A stretch of DNA of 64,000 nt from Cheiracanthium punctorium (GCA_038373885.1 JAWZYV010010341.1:62001-126000), one strand, 5' to 3'. Shown: positions 33,269 through 46,127, counted from the first letter of the stretch. Numbers and translations are program-made. Notes: generated by a model from the letters alone, not told the origin.

Positions 33269-33402
33269 CTCTGCTATGCAAACTATTATTAAGGCATCTT
33301 CTCTCTCCTTCTCATCCATATTTTCGATCAGATTTTCTAATGTTGGAATTAGGTAACTTTCTATTGGCCTCTTAACAGTTGGAATTCCCATAACCATTGT
33401 GA
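33269..33402 (-). CDS. MGAT4-type N-acetylglucosaminyltransferase, internal exon
   Basis: 134-nt exon with acceptor TTTTTTACAG before 33402 and donor GTAGGACT after 33269. It enters in phase 1 and leaves in phase 0. With one base from the upstream exon it encodes VTMVMGIPTVKRPIESYLIP then TLENLIENMDEKEREDALII and VCIAE. MGIPTVKR and SYL..TL..LI match the start of the catalytic domain of GnT-IV (GT54), the Golgi enzyme that adds beta-1,4-GlcNAc to the alpha-1,3 mannose arm of N-glycans. The following exon, which should carry the sugar-binding region, is not in the 33 kb to the left as far as I can see; it may lie outside the window or be missed. Confidence 0.85.
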
Positions 33403-34103
33403 CTGTAAAAAATAACAAACTAAGCATTTATAAAATATATACGTTATATTAGTCTGAGTGCACATAAAATCAAGCAGAAATCGTAAATAAACGATTTATT
33501 TTTTTTTTCAAAAACATATTTTCCTCACGAAAAGAAAACAATTTTCAGACTCACGCAAAAGTAACACACATTTTTTTTAAACTTAAAAAACGCCTAAAGA
33601 TGAGTTTTGATAAAAAGGGTTTCTTCATAAGAATCAGGAAGGGAAAATATAGGAAAAGAAAGAAGGAAAAGAACACAATGAAATTACACTATTTAACATT
33701 TAAAAGAAAATCATACCTGTTTTCTCTTTAAATTCCCCTACTTTTTTGTTTTTATTTATTTATTTCCCCCCCATTAATTCGAGTTAATGTGTTAGCTTTG
33801 GTTTATCAGAACTCTCAAGACTGTGCTTTAGTTTTTAAATATAAAGAGCATACTGATTAAATAACTTTTTTCGTTTTTCATGACAACTGATTTTTTTAAA
33901 TAAGAATTTGACGCATTAGTTTACTAACTTTTTATAAGACATCGGTATAAATTAACAGTTATAGTCGCTTGACAGAAGTTTCGATATAGCACCAATATTT
34001 TTTTCTGAATTTTTGCATGTTAATAATCGATATGTTAAAAAAATTGTGCCATCTAAATAACATTTGCCTTACAAAATTCGGATAAATTATTACTTTAAAA
34101 ATA
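33403..34103. other. Intron of the MGAT4-type gene (left part)
   Basis: AT-rich, without a supported feature. Confidence 0.5.
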
Positions 34104-34364
34104 TTAACCCATTTATGCCTAGCGTCCCTTTTTTGGGACGGCATTTTCGCTATTAGTCGAAAACGTTATTTATTTTTCCTAGCCCTCATTCATGAGTATC
34201 GAGCCTCAACTCGACAAAATATTTTAACATGACCAAGTAGGATGATGATATTTCGATTTTTATGCATAATGATTTTAAAAGAGATCATCCCTATTTATCT
34301 ATTATTTCTGTTATCAGTATAAATCGAAGAAAGTCGCAAAAATATCCAGGCACAAATGGGTTAA
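34104..34364. mobile_element. piggyBac-type MITE in the intron, 261 bp
   Basis: TTAACCCATTTATGCCT at one end and TTAACCCATTTGTGCCT (reverse strand) at the other, both within TTAA. TTAA target and CCC start are piggyBac hallmarks. It also has a short GTCCC/GGGAC hairpin near its left end. Confidence 0.8.
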
Positions 34365-36490
34365 TTACGTATTCGTAAAATTAATGCAGGAAACTTGGCT
34401 GTTAATTACGCATTCTTGCTTTCGATTAACCTGCGCAAACAGCCAGATGTTCAAACTTTTGCATTTTTAAAAAACGGGTTCATTCGCCTAAAAATGTCTA
34501 CATGCTTGAGTGGAACTTTGTTTTCGAATATTCATAAAATCCTATTACTTAATATATTATTCGTAAGAAAATAGGTCAGAAAAATCTATAGTTATTTCAT
34601 ATATTTGAGTCTCGCTGCAGGTGCCCATACCTTGAAATGGTTAGGGGTCAACATGCATAGATCAGGTTCAGATGATTATTGCCCGGTTTTATAAAAAATT
34701 TCCCAGTTTAAAGTCCATGAATCTACGACTATGCACACGATTAATTATTTAATTAGAAGTATCAAAATGAATTCCCATTCTTTGCATTACGAGAAAAATT
34801 ACTTTTTAACATATAAAGAACTCTAAAATATTCCTTTGAAATATATAAAAAACAAAAAGTAATACATATTCTCCGATCAATTTTATTTATAAGCTTCAAA
34901 TAATTTTCTTTCAAGATCACAATTTCTATTAAAAAAATAGTCATGCAGGTGATGCAATGACCAAAGCAAGTCCACATTTTGTTTTGCAGTAATGTATGTC
35001 AAGTGAAACGCACGATCGCAAAGAAACTGCAAACAGAAACGGTTAACGTCGCCAATGAAACTCACAGTGAGAGATACATAGACAGAGACACATAAGTAAA
35101 ATTCGAGCAAATTGCTCAAGGAATGAACTTATCCTGGTCCAGTCTCGAAGTGAGTCACAGCTATAGCAGCTGGTTGCATCACCTGGCCGCCTACGGTAAT
35201 ACGGGCATTAGTTTTAATCTACACAATTGTTTGTAAGCTATAGAATCACCTTTTTTTAAAGTTCAAAATTATATTAACATGGCAATTGAACAGGGAAATT
35301 ATTTGGGAAATGCAAATTTTTAAGGGAAATTTCGGCATTGTGTTTTTGTTTCTTTCTATCAGTTCATTTATTTAACTTCCATGCTATCAGCTCCTCTTAG
35401 CGTCGGCAAAAATTACTATGAGTATTCTTAAAATTTGTTTTCGGACTTGTTTGATTAGTTTCTAAAAGTCTCTTTTAAATTCACGTCGAATAAAGTGGAC
35501 ATCACAATGACAGCCTTCATTAGAGAAAGGAAAGTATAGGACAAAAGTAACCAGGGGATGAGTGGGAATCATATCCATGACTATAGGTGTAAGCGATTAG
35601 CGGAGAGGAGAACAACTCCTTAGCCTTTCAGTCAAAGGCTTCCCCTACGCATACTTTTATCTATTGAAGAAAGAGAACTTCGTAAATAAAATCCATGAAA
35701 TGCGAAGCTCTTTTCCCCGAAGAAAGCGCTATTTTATTTCCACCTGAAACAATTATAACCTCTTTTCGAATATAATGTTGTTCATTTAAAAACTTCCTTC
35801 ATGTACAATCTCTCATGTACAAACTCTTTCTTCATGTACAATCTGTTGTGGTGGTTACCTATTCGTACTTAAGCATTACTTGTTAAAAATTCTATTGTTA
35901 GCTTTAGTAATACAATTTAAGTGTATTAAATAATTGTCACTGATAAGTATTTCCTGCTCCATAACCTAATTTTCAGAAATATGATGTTGAAAACCGGGGG
36001 GGGGGGGGTGTACCTGTTAAATTAATTACTCGAGGTAATAATGATAGACGGCAGCACTATATATTTTTGATGATGAGGGGAGGGGGGAATATGCTGAAAG
36101 GGGAAATTATGAGGGAAAAATCAAGAGACGAGGTTACCATCACTGTTTCGGCTTCATGGCAATAACTTAAATTATAATGGTATTTTCAATCATTTTAGAA
36201 CGATCTGTATTTTAAAAAGTACTCGTATCGAAAAATTTGCCCTCGAATTTATTTATTTTTCTGAAGCATTGCAACGAATGTTCTATTTTACATCGACGGC
36301 AGCCATGATAGTGGCAGAAATGGGGGTGCGTTTTTGGCAACAAAAAGCACACGATTAGGAACATTGGATGAGCAATCTAGGTATTCCTAAATCTATGGAT
36401 AAGTAATGTAATTTATTTTTAATTTCCTGAAACGAACAAATAAATCTTATTGAAATGGATAAGAAGAGATATAATTTTTATAACAGTTAC
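34365..36490. other. Intron of the MGAT4-type gene (right part)
   Basis: AT-rich. Weak tRNA-SINE-like pieces on the minus strand at 35120-35200 (CAGGTGATGCAACC, TTCGAGACTGG) and about 35540-35650 (GATATGATTCCCAC). G-runs near 35997-36007. No exon was found. Confidence 0.4.
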
Positions 36491-36862
36491 CTCCTGTTCG
36501 TGAAGCAGCGATCTTCAGTGCTGGCTGGAGGCCATTGAAATTTTTTATGAGATGGGGCAAGTAATGATGGAGTGTCGGCAGCTGAAGGTCTAGAGCTTCG
36601 AATTCCCTTTCCTTCTTCATCGAGTTGCTGTAAGGCCCTAATTGCTGTTGCTGGTTTTGCTGCCACAAGGTTCCCCGGCCGAGGTAGACGCGGGGGTTGG
36701 CACGGAATTGAAAATTGGAAGATGACTGAAGTACCCTGTCAAAGCTCTGTCGGAGAGATGCTATGTCCCGAAGGCGTTCCTGGCTCAGCATCTTTGCGTG
36801 GCGAAGGCGTTCCTTCAGTTGGGCTATCTGCTGCTGGAGGGATATGTTGTCAGCGACGTTCG
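36491..36862 (-). CDS. MGAT4-type N-acetylglucosaminyltransferase, stem exon
   Basis: 372-nt exon with acceptor CTTTTCTTTCCAG before 36862 and donor GTAACTG after 36491, phase 1 in and phase 1 out, joining in frame to 33402. It encodes a coiled-coil stem (NISLQQQIAQLKERLRHAKM, RDIASLRQSFDRVL), a variable Gln-rich part (QQNQQQQLGPYS), then LPTLHHYLPHLIKNFNGLQP and ALKIAASRTG. LKERLR, YHLPHL.KN, LQPA and RTG fit the stem-to-catalytic junction of MGAT4A/B. As a type II Golgi enzyme it needs an upstream exon with Met and a membrane anchor; I could not find it. The insert with Gln runs is longer than in vertebrates. Confidence 0.85.
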
Positions 36863-37177
36863 CTGGAAAGAAAAGAGTGTACGTTAAGTCATGCTTGTTG
36901 CAAAACAAGTGTGATTTAAAAAAATGAATTCAAATTGCTTCAACAAACGAAAAATTATTCCGAAACAACTGGGATATTTTCCACCCATGGCGACTTTTTC
37001 ATTCTTTGGCGATTGCACATGCACAAAATAGAAATTCATTTCTCATTTAGGTTGACACTCAAAGTGTTTTCCATAAATTTTTATGCATAATGCGATGAAA
37101 TGCTCATCTTTAAGAAGTGGGAGAATCCGTGGACCATCAAACACACCAGCTTTTATCTTTCAAATAACACCCAGCAA
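36863..37177. other. Upstream intron of the MGAT4-type gene
   Basis: Nothing recognisable. Confidence 0.4.
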
Positions 37178-37405
37178 ACACAGCCGTATCGGGTAAGGGA
37201 TGGGCCGACATCGGCAGTACCGTTTCGATGTCGGCATTGGCAAGATGGTAATTGGAGCGGTGTCGGTTCTGTGTCGGCAAAATGCGTTGGCGTAGGCAAA
37301 AGAAAGGTGATTTAGGGCGTGCAACGGTCCGATTGCGGCAAGTCTTTTAGGGTTAACATGCGATTTCGGCGATGTACTGCATAACCGACATCGGTCCAGA
37401 AGTGT
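37178..37405 (+). repeat. GC-rich CCGACATCGG repeat
   Basis: Begins CAGCAAACACAGCCGTATCG and is full of GCCGACATCGGC-like words. It is related to the reverse-strand copy at 46128-46397, which begins CAGCAAACACAGCCCTATCG. Unlike the AT-rich surroundings. Confidence 0.65.
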
Positions 37406-37829
37406 AATTTCTAAACTGAACGGTATAGAACCAGCAAGCAGCACATATATGTTGTTAAAGTAATACTTTTTAATTTATGGTTTCGATACTTACATGTTTT
37501 GAGCCCGTAGGATTGAAGTGCCCCCTTCACAGACAAATAAAGAAAAAAATCATTCTATCTGGTTAATTTACCGACTTTGCTTTTTATAATTTAGTATTGA
37601 AGGGGTTTCTAACGCCGCCCCCCCCTCAACCCTCAAAGAGGGCAGTTTCTGTCTAGTTATTCATATTTCTAACTAAAATCATATGACTATAAATTTCATT
37701 TTATACAAAGTAATAGTTGTTCTTAAGTACTTCCAATAAAAAAAAGTTAAAAACTAAATAAATAAAAATAAAATACCTGCAAAGCAGAACATAAAATATT
37801 GCATTTTAGAGGTTCACAAATGGTTCCCA
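37406..37829. other. Gene-free stretch
   Basis: C-run at about 37616-37625. No supported feature. Confidence 0.4.
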
Positions 37830-37930
37830 CCATGGCCGAGAGGATAAGACACCGAACATGGTTGAAGTGTGAAGGTCCAAGGTTCTGGTCTACCGCGTAT
37901 CTGTCAATCTACAGTTTAAATTTTGGGTGA
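37830..37930 (+). repeat. tRNA-derived SINE head
   Basis: ATGGCCGAGAGGATAAGACA (A-box like) and AAGGTTCTGGTCTACC (B-box like) with spacing close to a tRNA. The same head, reversed, is in 40145-40330. Confidence 0.55.
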
Positions 37931-40144
37931 TTTCGCCCAAATGAATGCGAATTTGCGTTCGATAAGGTAACCAGATTTTTGAACATATAATTGAGGATAA
38001 ATCATCGTTGTATCCCCAATTCTAGAACATAAATTGGGGGAATTTGATATTTTTTTTTATACATTCAAAACATTATCTAATATTCATAAAATGAAGGAAA
38101 TGCGATTGATTTTCATAAAATTAGGGAATAAATCATTATAACTAATGTTCAACCCCAATTTTACTGTTTATTAATTGTTTTATATTTAGGAATAAACGTT
38201 AGAGCCCTTTAAGAATTCCTCCGCTCAGGACACCGACATCCTAGTCTGACTTACACAACAGAACTTTCTGAAATTAAATAGGATTAAAATTGTAGGAAAA
38301 AGATAGTTTCATTTGTATTGCCATAAAAAATTAAAAATATCAGCACAATTTATAGTTAAGGAACTTTTCTATATAATAGATAGTTGCTGGCAGAAATGAA
38401 GCCTCCCGATTAAATGAAGGTTCATAAATCAGGATAATTAGAACCTGTGCTTTTTGTGGTGTCTGTGCTGTAGGGTAGCTGCCCCCCCCCCCAAAAAAGA
38501 TCTACTACATAATATTGATCACTCTAAAACTATTTTTTTCTGCTTCAAAACGGGGGTGCAACTATTACACGTGTAAACACGGTAATAAAAGGCGCATGTG
38601 TAGTTCTTTAAAATACGCAAATTAATGTACACTAATAAATAATATGTGTTAATCAAATTTTCCTCGGTCAGTCAGATATATAGTCATATTTCACTTTCAA
38701 ATTTTTACTCAGATTTAAAGAATATCTCAGATTAACAAAAACTCGAATTCATTCACTTGTCATTAATAGCCAAATATGAGATCACTTCAAATATTTCACG
38801 CCAAATACTTAGACGTCAGCAAGGGATAAAATAAGCGGAGTGATACAATTTCTCTCTCATCTCAATAGCCACCAGTGTTATTTCTATGTCCATAGCCCCT
38901 GCCTGCCCCTGAGCCTGAGGGGGAGGGGGTTGTAGGTGTAGTAATGCCTTTACTACACCCCCCCCCTCAAGGAGAAACAGAAAAAGTTGAAAGCATCTCC
39001 CTCTCGCCCTTGAAATGACCTGCGGAACCAGTCCTGCCTTGACCATTTGTTTTCACGGAAGCACGGACTCGGAAGGAAGCGCAATTCGTTCTTTCAGCTC
39101 GTGCGAAAAGACGAAATATAATGTATATATATATTTTAAATATTAGAAATATGATTTACTCTAGCAACAATCTAGGCCATTTGCTCCTGTTCGTTGGCAA
39201 ACACATCAACAAAGTTCTCTAGGATAGGATGAGATTTTTAACAATATCTCGGTTAAAAGACTTTGCAGAGATATTGTTAAAAGCTACTTTGGCTTTGCTA
39301 CTTTGTAAGGATAAGTAAAAAATGCCTTCTTGAAGTCAACTTAAAAAAAAATTCTCTAGTCTCTGTACGAGGAAGACACTTAGACAAGATGCGTCCCCAA
39401 AATGGTTTTGTGGTACTTTATTATCCCGTCCGTCATTCCCACCCAGGGTTGGATAAAAACCCGTTAAAATAAAAATAAAAAAAGGTTTTTTGGTTTAAAT
39501 CATTTTTTTTTTGTTTTAAACCAGTTTTGTTTTAAAATCCTTTTATAATTACATGCTATATATTTATAAATAGTAGTTGTAAGAAGTATAATAGTTGTAA
39601 GATGTTCAAATAAAAATTAATATTTCTTCTGAAAAGAATTAAAACAAAGTAAATAAACAATTGTTGCCATACTTATGTGGACATCGAAATAATTCAATTT
39701 TAATATTTTATTTAGAGATACTATTTTTTTATATTTAGTATCTCCTTATATAATACGTTAATGTATGCGGTACCAAAATTGACGATATTTTTATGCTGGG
39801 AGCGGAAACAAATAGATGTAACCATTAGCGTAATAACAATAACACGCGCGCAAAAATCCAAATTAACAGCTTAATGACGTCAAGTGAAGCAGGCATATTC
39901 GTTACTGGTTACGTATGTCACGCAGTAGCTAGATTGCAAAATAACAATGCATACGCGAAAAAGCAAAATCTTTCGGACCTTTTTACTTCACGTATATCGC
40001 ACATTTAAAGAAAAAAAAAAAAAAAAAAAAAAAAAAACGCTTTGGAGTGGGCTGAAGCATATTTTAGCCATTTCCTGTTTCCATACACGAAAAAGCAAAA
40101 TGTTTCTGTTTGGTTTAATTATGGCAATGCTACACTAGGACGAT
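37931..40144. other. Gene-free stretch
   Basis: Contains a GTGTAGTAA/TTTACTACAC hairpin (38936-38959), a TTTAACAATATCTC inverted repeat (39238-39281) and an A-run at 40011-40036. No supported gene. Confidence 0.4.
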
Positions 40145-40330
40145 CTGCCAAGTATCGGGGGGTGTCTTAGTAAGAAGACTTTCTCAGGGGTTCTAATGCG
40201 TATTCACGTTACATCTGGAGAAAACCTACCAAAACTCCAGACTATAGATCGACAGCCGCGAGATGGGCCCGAACCTTGGACTTTCAGCCGTCTATCATGT
40301 TCAGTGTCTTATCTACTCGGCTAAGATTAA
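40145..40330 (-). repeat. tRNA-derived SINE, head and body
   Basis: Minus strand: TTAGCCGAGTAGATAAGACA (A box), AAGGTTCGGGCCC (B box), then TTTTCTCCAGATGTAACGTG and AATACGCATTAGAACCCC, the shared body. It is the most complete of these copies. Confidence 0.75.
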
Positions 40331-40639
40331 ATCCCAATGGGATTTTTAAGCGAAATCCCCAATGGGATTATCAAGATTTAAAAACTTTTTAAAAAACATT
40401 TAATTTCTTCAAAAGGGCTTTTTATTTCAACATTTTAATTTTTTCAAATCACCTTTTCTGTCTATTTTTCGAAATTGGAAGAAGGGTAAAATTTATCCTT
40501 GGGGTGGGGATTTTTTCAAGTAGTACCGTCCCTTAACGCACCTCCTGGCTACGAGCCCGGACGTTGGTAGCATAGGGCAAGGTGGAACTTGACCCTCTAT
40601 GCCTTTTTGTATGACGTTTGTCTTCCTTCTTTTTTATTC
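40331..40639. other. Gene-free stretch
   Basis: Contains a duplicated AATCCC(C)AATGGGAT phrase at 40329-40370. No gene. Confidence 0.4.
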
Positions 40640-40870
40640 TTTCCAACATGATAATCGTCCGCGCAGCGGCCGAGCGCATAGCACTCTGATCTGGGAGATG
40701 GAAGATGCCTGTTCAAAACCAGGTTATTTCCATGACCTAACCGTTCGGAGTTTCCCGTGGTTTCCTCCAAAACTTAGCGTAAGTAAGGGTTAGGACACCT
40801 TAGAAAGACTTCCACGGTGGGCATCCCCCCTACCGGTGGCCGTATTCTTCCAAACCAACAAATCAATATG
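40640..40870 (+). repeat. tRNA-derived SINE, second head type
   Basis: GCGGCCGAGCGCATAGCACT (A box), CTGTTCAAAACCAGG (B box), then TTTCCTCCAAAACTTAGCGT and CACCTTAGAAAGACTTCC, the same body family with a different tRNA-like head. Confidence 0.7.
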
Positions 40871-42775
40871 ATAATTGGCGTGTATGTTGCCCCCACCCAA
40901 AAGAAAATAATGGCTAAGGCCTCGGTCTTTCTGAATGCTCTTAACTGCTTTTGATCAAATTAGTTAAACATTTTCAAAATTAATTTTCATTACAATTCTT
41001 CAAGCAGATTCCGCACAGCCAAAAAGTAAATGTACTGGATTTTTTGCTATCGCTGAGATTAATGACCAATACAGTATTGGAAAATACTCGTGCACAACAG
41101 GAACGAAGGTATGGTTAGCATAAACAGTCAAGTTAAAATATTTTTTTTTTCTAATGACGCACTTGACCATCAGTCATTCGGCGCTACTAAGGCTCGATAT
41201 GCTGGTCACTTTATTATAGAGACACCTAATAGGTAGACCGTTGAGCGAAACAAACGACACCGGAAAACTAGGCCACGGTCTAGGACACCCAGAATTTTAG
41301 GGGCGACAAGAATACTCCATCAAAATTATTTTTGGTAGCATAGGTCATCAATTAAAAAATATCAAGGTATAAAAACCGGAAAGATAAATCACATCGAATT
41401 CATTGAGCATGCTGCCCTCTTCCAAATCTGAACTAGGCCCTACCCTTAACTTCATAGTTTTTCTTGAATATTAATGCGCAAGTATATATTTCGAGAGTCT
41501 ACATTCCATCCCCCCCCCCTCAACACACACACACACACGCACAAAACTTGAAAGATAATACATTTGATTAAAAACAATTTTTTTTACTATAAATAGAGTA
41601 ATAAATTTTATTTTATAATAAAGATAATGTGTTTGGATTTTAAAGTATTTATGAACTTAAAAATAAAAAAGATAATAAAACTACTCTTTTTTTTTAGATT
41701 AGTTTTTATCCCCGGTCAGTTTTTAATGTCTTAAATCACCTTTCGTAAATTTTGTCACATTCATGTTTTATTCATTTTCACAGTAACAAGACAAATTAAA
41801 AAATTTTGATTAAAAAAATCTAATCTTTTAAATGCATTTTTACTTTTTCTAAAAGGTACTTCGGCTTAGCTGTAAAATTAAATCTGAAAATTATTTTATT
41901 TTTAGCGATGTGTATCACTTTAAATGTTTTTAAAATATCTTAACCATTTCATTTCATTTATTTGACAGCCTTTTAAGTGCTTCCAGATAAATCACCATAC
42001 TTTTTATCCGTTTTTGCAAGACCCCCCCCCCCCACACACACATACAAATAAATAAATAAAGTTAAAAAAACTCTTCTGAACTATAGTTTTGTTATAATTA
42101 CTTCTATTTGTATCAAAATATAACGGAATTTTACAGTGTAAAATGATTAATGCCTATAATATATGTTCTGTTGTAGATTTAGGCATCAACATAATTTCTT
42201 TTTCATTTTTAAACAAACAAGCACTTCACCTTGAAAATAATCAATTAAAGAAATACTTAAACTTGTTAACTTAATCCATTAAAGTCTTTATAATTTGCCA
42301 ATTATTTTATTTGTTTGCTGTGTTGAACAAGAACCAGAATTGATGATCTAGAATCGGCCCAACAGATTTAACGGGCACATTGATCTTCTGTACATGTTTT
42401 TCTTAGATCCATAGTCCAATTCCCTATCACTGTCCTGTATTTACCTCAATTTAATATTAAGTAAAGTCTGTGTTTATTAGTTACCAACCAAATGCCATAA
42501 TCGAAATAAATAAAATAAAAAGTTTTTTTTTGTTTGTTTATTTGTTTGTTTATTTGTCAGTTTGTATGTATGCTCATTCGCTATGGGCGCCAAGACTGTT
42601 TGTCGGTTCTGGACTAAATTTGGCGCACTGGACAATTGATTTCTAACCAACTACGGCTTATTATTACTGGTTTATTTTTATAAGTGCAAGATTTTATTCT
42701 GATTCATAGCAATTTATCTTGTTAGCTTTTAGGTCTTAAATAATAATTATTAGAATAATGAATAATTTATAAGTA
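40871..42775. other. Gene-free AT-rich stretch
   Basis: C-runs with (CA)n at 41511-41540 and 42022-42040; (TTTG)n at 42528-42556. No supported gene. Confidence 0.4.
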
Positions 42776-42777
42776 TA

Positions 42778-43349
42778 CAGTGGTGGCCAAAATTGTGGAC
42801 ATTTCTAGAAACTTTTTATTTTCTAAGTTCGTATGCGTATAAAAAAATGTTATGTTCCACAAAATGCTAACTCTTTTACATCACTTTAGAGATAATTTAA
42901 TAGCGATTTCAATTCAAAAAAACAAAATTAAAATATTTGTAGTACAAAGGAAGTTAAACAGAGATAATTATCGAGATGCATTAGATATTGAAGATTGCAG
43001 TGAGTTATCAGCAGTTCGTAGGGTAGTCTTAATTTTTTATTACAGCTTCGCATCGATGTTTTATTGAGCTGACGAGAGATTATTCAAGCTCAGAAAAGTA
43101 ACAGTGATTGACTTGGAAAGGTAGAAATTACAATTCACTTCATCACTGTATTTGTTTTTCAGATTAAAGTAACTATAACTTTTACTCTAGTGAACATATT
43201 TAAATTTAGTTTTGTGCATTGAAATTAGTTATAAATTCTCTTTAAAATGCTGTATGAATTTGATTTTGCGAAACTTAACACATCCTATTAGCATACAAAT
43301 TTAAAAACCTAAAAATTTCCTAAAGTGTCCACAATTTTGGTCACGACTT
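42778..43349. mobile_element. Tc1/mariner-type MITE, 572 bp
   Basis: CAGTGGTGGCCAAAATTGTG at the left is answered by AAGTCGTGACCAAAATTGTG on the reverse strand at the right; the match runs on through GACA. TA lies on both sides. The inside shows no transposase. Confidence 0.75.
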
Positions 43350-43769
43350 TATATTTATATATAAATATTTTTGTTTTTGAAAATATTCATTTTAAACATT
43401 AGTGCTGTTATTTTGAAGATGCTTTTAAAAAAAATTAAATTATGCTACGAATGAGGCATTAAAAAAACCTCTAAATTAAATGCTAGTGTAATTGTAATGT
43501 TTTTAAACAAATTTTCATTTCTAATTCTCATGAAAATTTTATTCGATACCATAAAGTGACATTGTAATTTATTCCAAATGTCTATGATCAATATTTAAAG
43601 AAGAAAACCGTAGGTCAGGGTTTTTGGACACGCTCAGACAGTAATAGGGATTGGAAGTGATTATGATTTTTATTTAATATTAAAAATATTAAACTTTTTA
43701 CTTTCACTGTAAATTGTCACGAAAATTATTTAGGTTTTGTTGTTAAGACAGATCTACACGAGAGCTGTC
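43350..43769. other. Gene-free stretch
   Basis: Nothing recognisable. Confidence 0.4.
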
Positions 43770-43890
43770 TGCTTACTTAAGGCATGCCTTTGGCGGAGGA
43801 CTTTGTAAGGGGTTTTAACCCAAATTCACGTTACATCTGGAGAAAACAGCCGCGCGGTAGGCCGGAACCCTAGAAATTCACACTTTAGTC
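43770..43890 (-). repeat. SINE body fragment
   Basis: Minus strand: GTTTTCTCCAGATGTAACGT, AATTTGGGTTAAAACCCC, CCTCCGCCAAAGGCATGCC. Same body as 40145-40330 and 30955-31091. Confidence 0.65.
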
Positions 43891-44166
43891 GTTATCAACT
43901 GTCATGAAATTTGAAAAAGTCATTTATACTATAATGTAAAAGTTACTTGATTAATTTTTTTACAGTTTTATAAGATAAATTTATATCTTATAAAGCTCCC
44001 TTTCCCTTCTTTATAAGGCATATAACTTATTAAACTTTTAAGATAAAAAAAAACATGCTGAAATACGCAAGAATGACGATATATAAATAATTAGAAGGAT
44101 AACTTATCAAATATTGAACCTCATATATGAATAAAATAAAGCAATATATATATATATAATACTCTC

Positions 44167-44230
<64 letters not shown>

Positions 44231-45669
44231 GGGAAAGTACTATTTACTTTTTTTCAACAAATACCTTTTTTGCATAAAATATTTTGTATTGCATTAAAAA
44301 TAAAAATAAATAAATAAACGTTTTAAATAAATAATATAAGCCCTAAAATATCCAGAAAGCATTTAAAAAGAGTACAGCCGACTGGAATCGTGGTGGACAG
44401 GTTTTTCTTTTTGGCCCAGCATGGGGAAAAGCACAGAGATTTTGTGACCCCACGACCCTACCCCCTTACGCCATGCGTGTGAAACCGTGAAACACGGGGT
44501 TACAAGAAATCAACAAAGTACATTCTCGCCAATACCTAAGTTTGGCATGCTATGGAAGCTTTACCTATAATTTTTTTTCACACTTAATTTCTAAATTCTT
44601 TTAATTATTTCACTCAAATAACCCGAACATGAAATATAAACTTCATTTCAGACCTTAACAGTTGAAAAGTATCTTAGTTTTTTTCCCCAAGCTAATCATA
44701 CGATACGAACTATTTAATAGCTGCGGATAGCAATGCTGATAGCGCTTACTGTCAGTGTTGTTTTGTTAGTTGTTTATTATGTTTGGATATGATGAGATGG
44801 GAGTATTGAGAGTTTGAGGTAAAGGAAGACTTCCAGTTTCCTGGCTTTCGTGTTCGGATTGAAAAGTAAAAAGACAAGAAAAAATATTTTTCACTAAGAC
44901 TAATTGGATTAAGACGATTGTTAAATGAATAATTAAGTTCTTTAACATTGTTTTAATCTTTTTGGTTAGCCCTATATAACTTGGTAACAACGGTAAGCTC
45001 CAACAACAGTAAGTGAAATATTTTTCTAACTATTGCATTAAAAATTATTTTGTTTTTCTTTATAAGGTACATGGGGTTAAACAATTTCTTTCTTTATTTA
45101 TTTATTGTACATTGTGCTAGCTCCAATTTTCAACGTTTATTGTATTACATTTTTTAGTTATAGATAGTTTCTTGTATCTGTTTTTAAGGATCTTTATTTT
45201 CAGATTTTTTTTTAAATTTTGAAATTTATTTAGATCATAAAAATAAGGAATAAAACAGTGCTGTTTATACTGATATTAATCTCACTTAAGAAAAGACTCA
45301 AATTGTATCTGCATTCAATATATGTGCATTTTAATCGGAAAATATCTGCATAAAAAATATCAAGCTTTTTGACTTAGAAAAAATAGGAGGTTTTTCAATT
45401 TTGGAAACTTAGCAAGTCTGTATTCAACAGGGGAAAAATTGTTACAAAAAGCTATTTTCTTCTTTAGAAAGAAGATTATACAATGAAATATAAAAGTACA
45501 TAAATATGAAAATAGATCTTTGCTTGAAGTTTATATTTCTTAACAAATAGTGTACATTTTTTTTTTTTTTCGTGGGTAAGAGGAACTGCTCATAAAATAA
45601 AAGTTCAGTAATATAAAATAAAATATTTACACGAAATAAGTGATTTTCTCATAATAAACATGGGTTTAT
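43891..45669. other. Gene-free stretch with (AT)n microsatellite
   Basis: A long (AT)n run at 44176-44228. No supported gene. Confidence 0.5.
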
Positions 45670-46104
45670 TAATAATTAATTCTATAATTAGTTCTCTACT
45701 GCAACAATCAACCCATTAAAAGTAATGATTATTATTATTATTATTATATGAATGACTACACCACTGGGACTAATTTTGTTAAAAATACTTAGTAAAATCA
45801 AAAAATATTTGTATGCTTTCAGGAAAATGGATGATGAAATTAAAAAGGAAAGCTTTTTCTGAAATTAACCGAAATTAGTTGGTGATTCAAAAAATATTGG
45901 TTAATTCTTCAAATAATACCCTTAGTTTCAGAAAAAGCTTTTAATTTAATCAAACATTTTTAAAAAACAAATAATTTTATTGATTTAGCTAAGTATTTTT
46001 AACAAAATTACTCCCAGTGGTGGAAAATTATTTATATATTAATAATAATTATTATTACTGTAATGGGCTGTTACTGTCCTAGAGAACTAATTATGAAACT
46101 AATT
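45670..46104. repeat. Foldback covering ~430 bp
   Basis: Nearly the whole unit is an imperfect hairpin. Left words ATAATTAGTTCTCTA, CCACTGGGACTAATTTTGTT and AAGCTTTTTCTGAAA are answered by their reverse complements at 46079-46096, 46000-46025 and 45932-45947. Includes (ATT)n. Centre about 45888. Confidence 0.8.
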
Positions 46105-46127
46105 GCGGTATTTCTTAAATATGTAAG

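Noticed and set aside
36572..36919. Plus-strand open frame opposite the MGAT4 stem exon
   Set aside because: Shadow of the minus-strand exon, which has splice sites and homology.
38816..39046. Minus-strand open frame with Pro/Gln run
   Set aside because: Runs of C/G and a hairpin explain it; no homology seen.
42852..43067. 71-codon open frame inside the mariner-type MITE
   Set aside because: No transposase motifs (no DDD/DDE pattern); too short.
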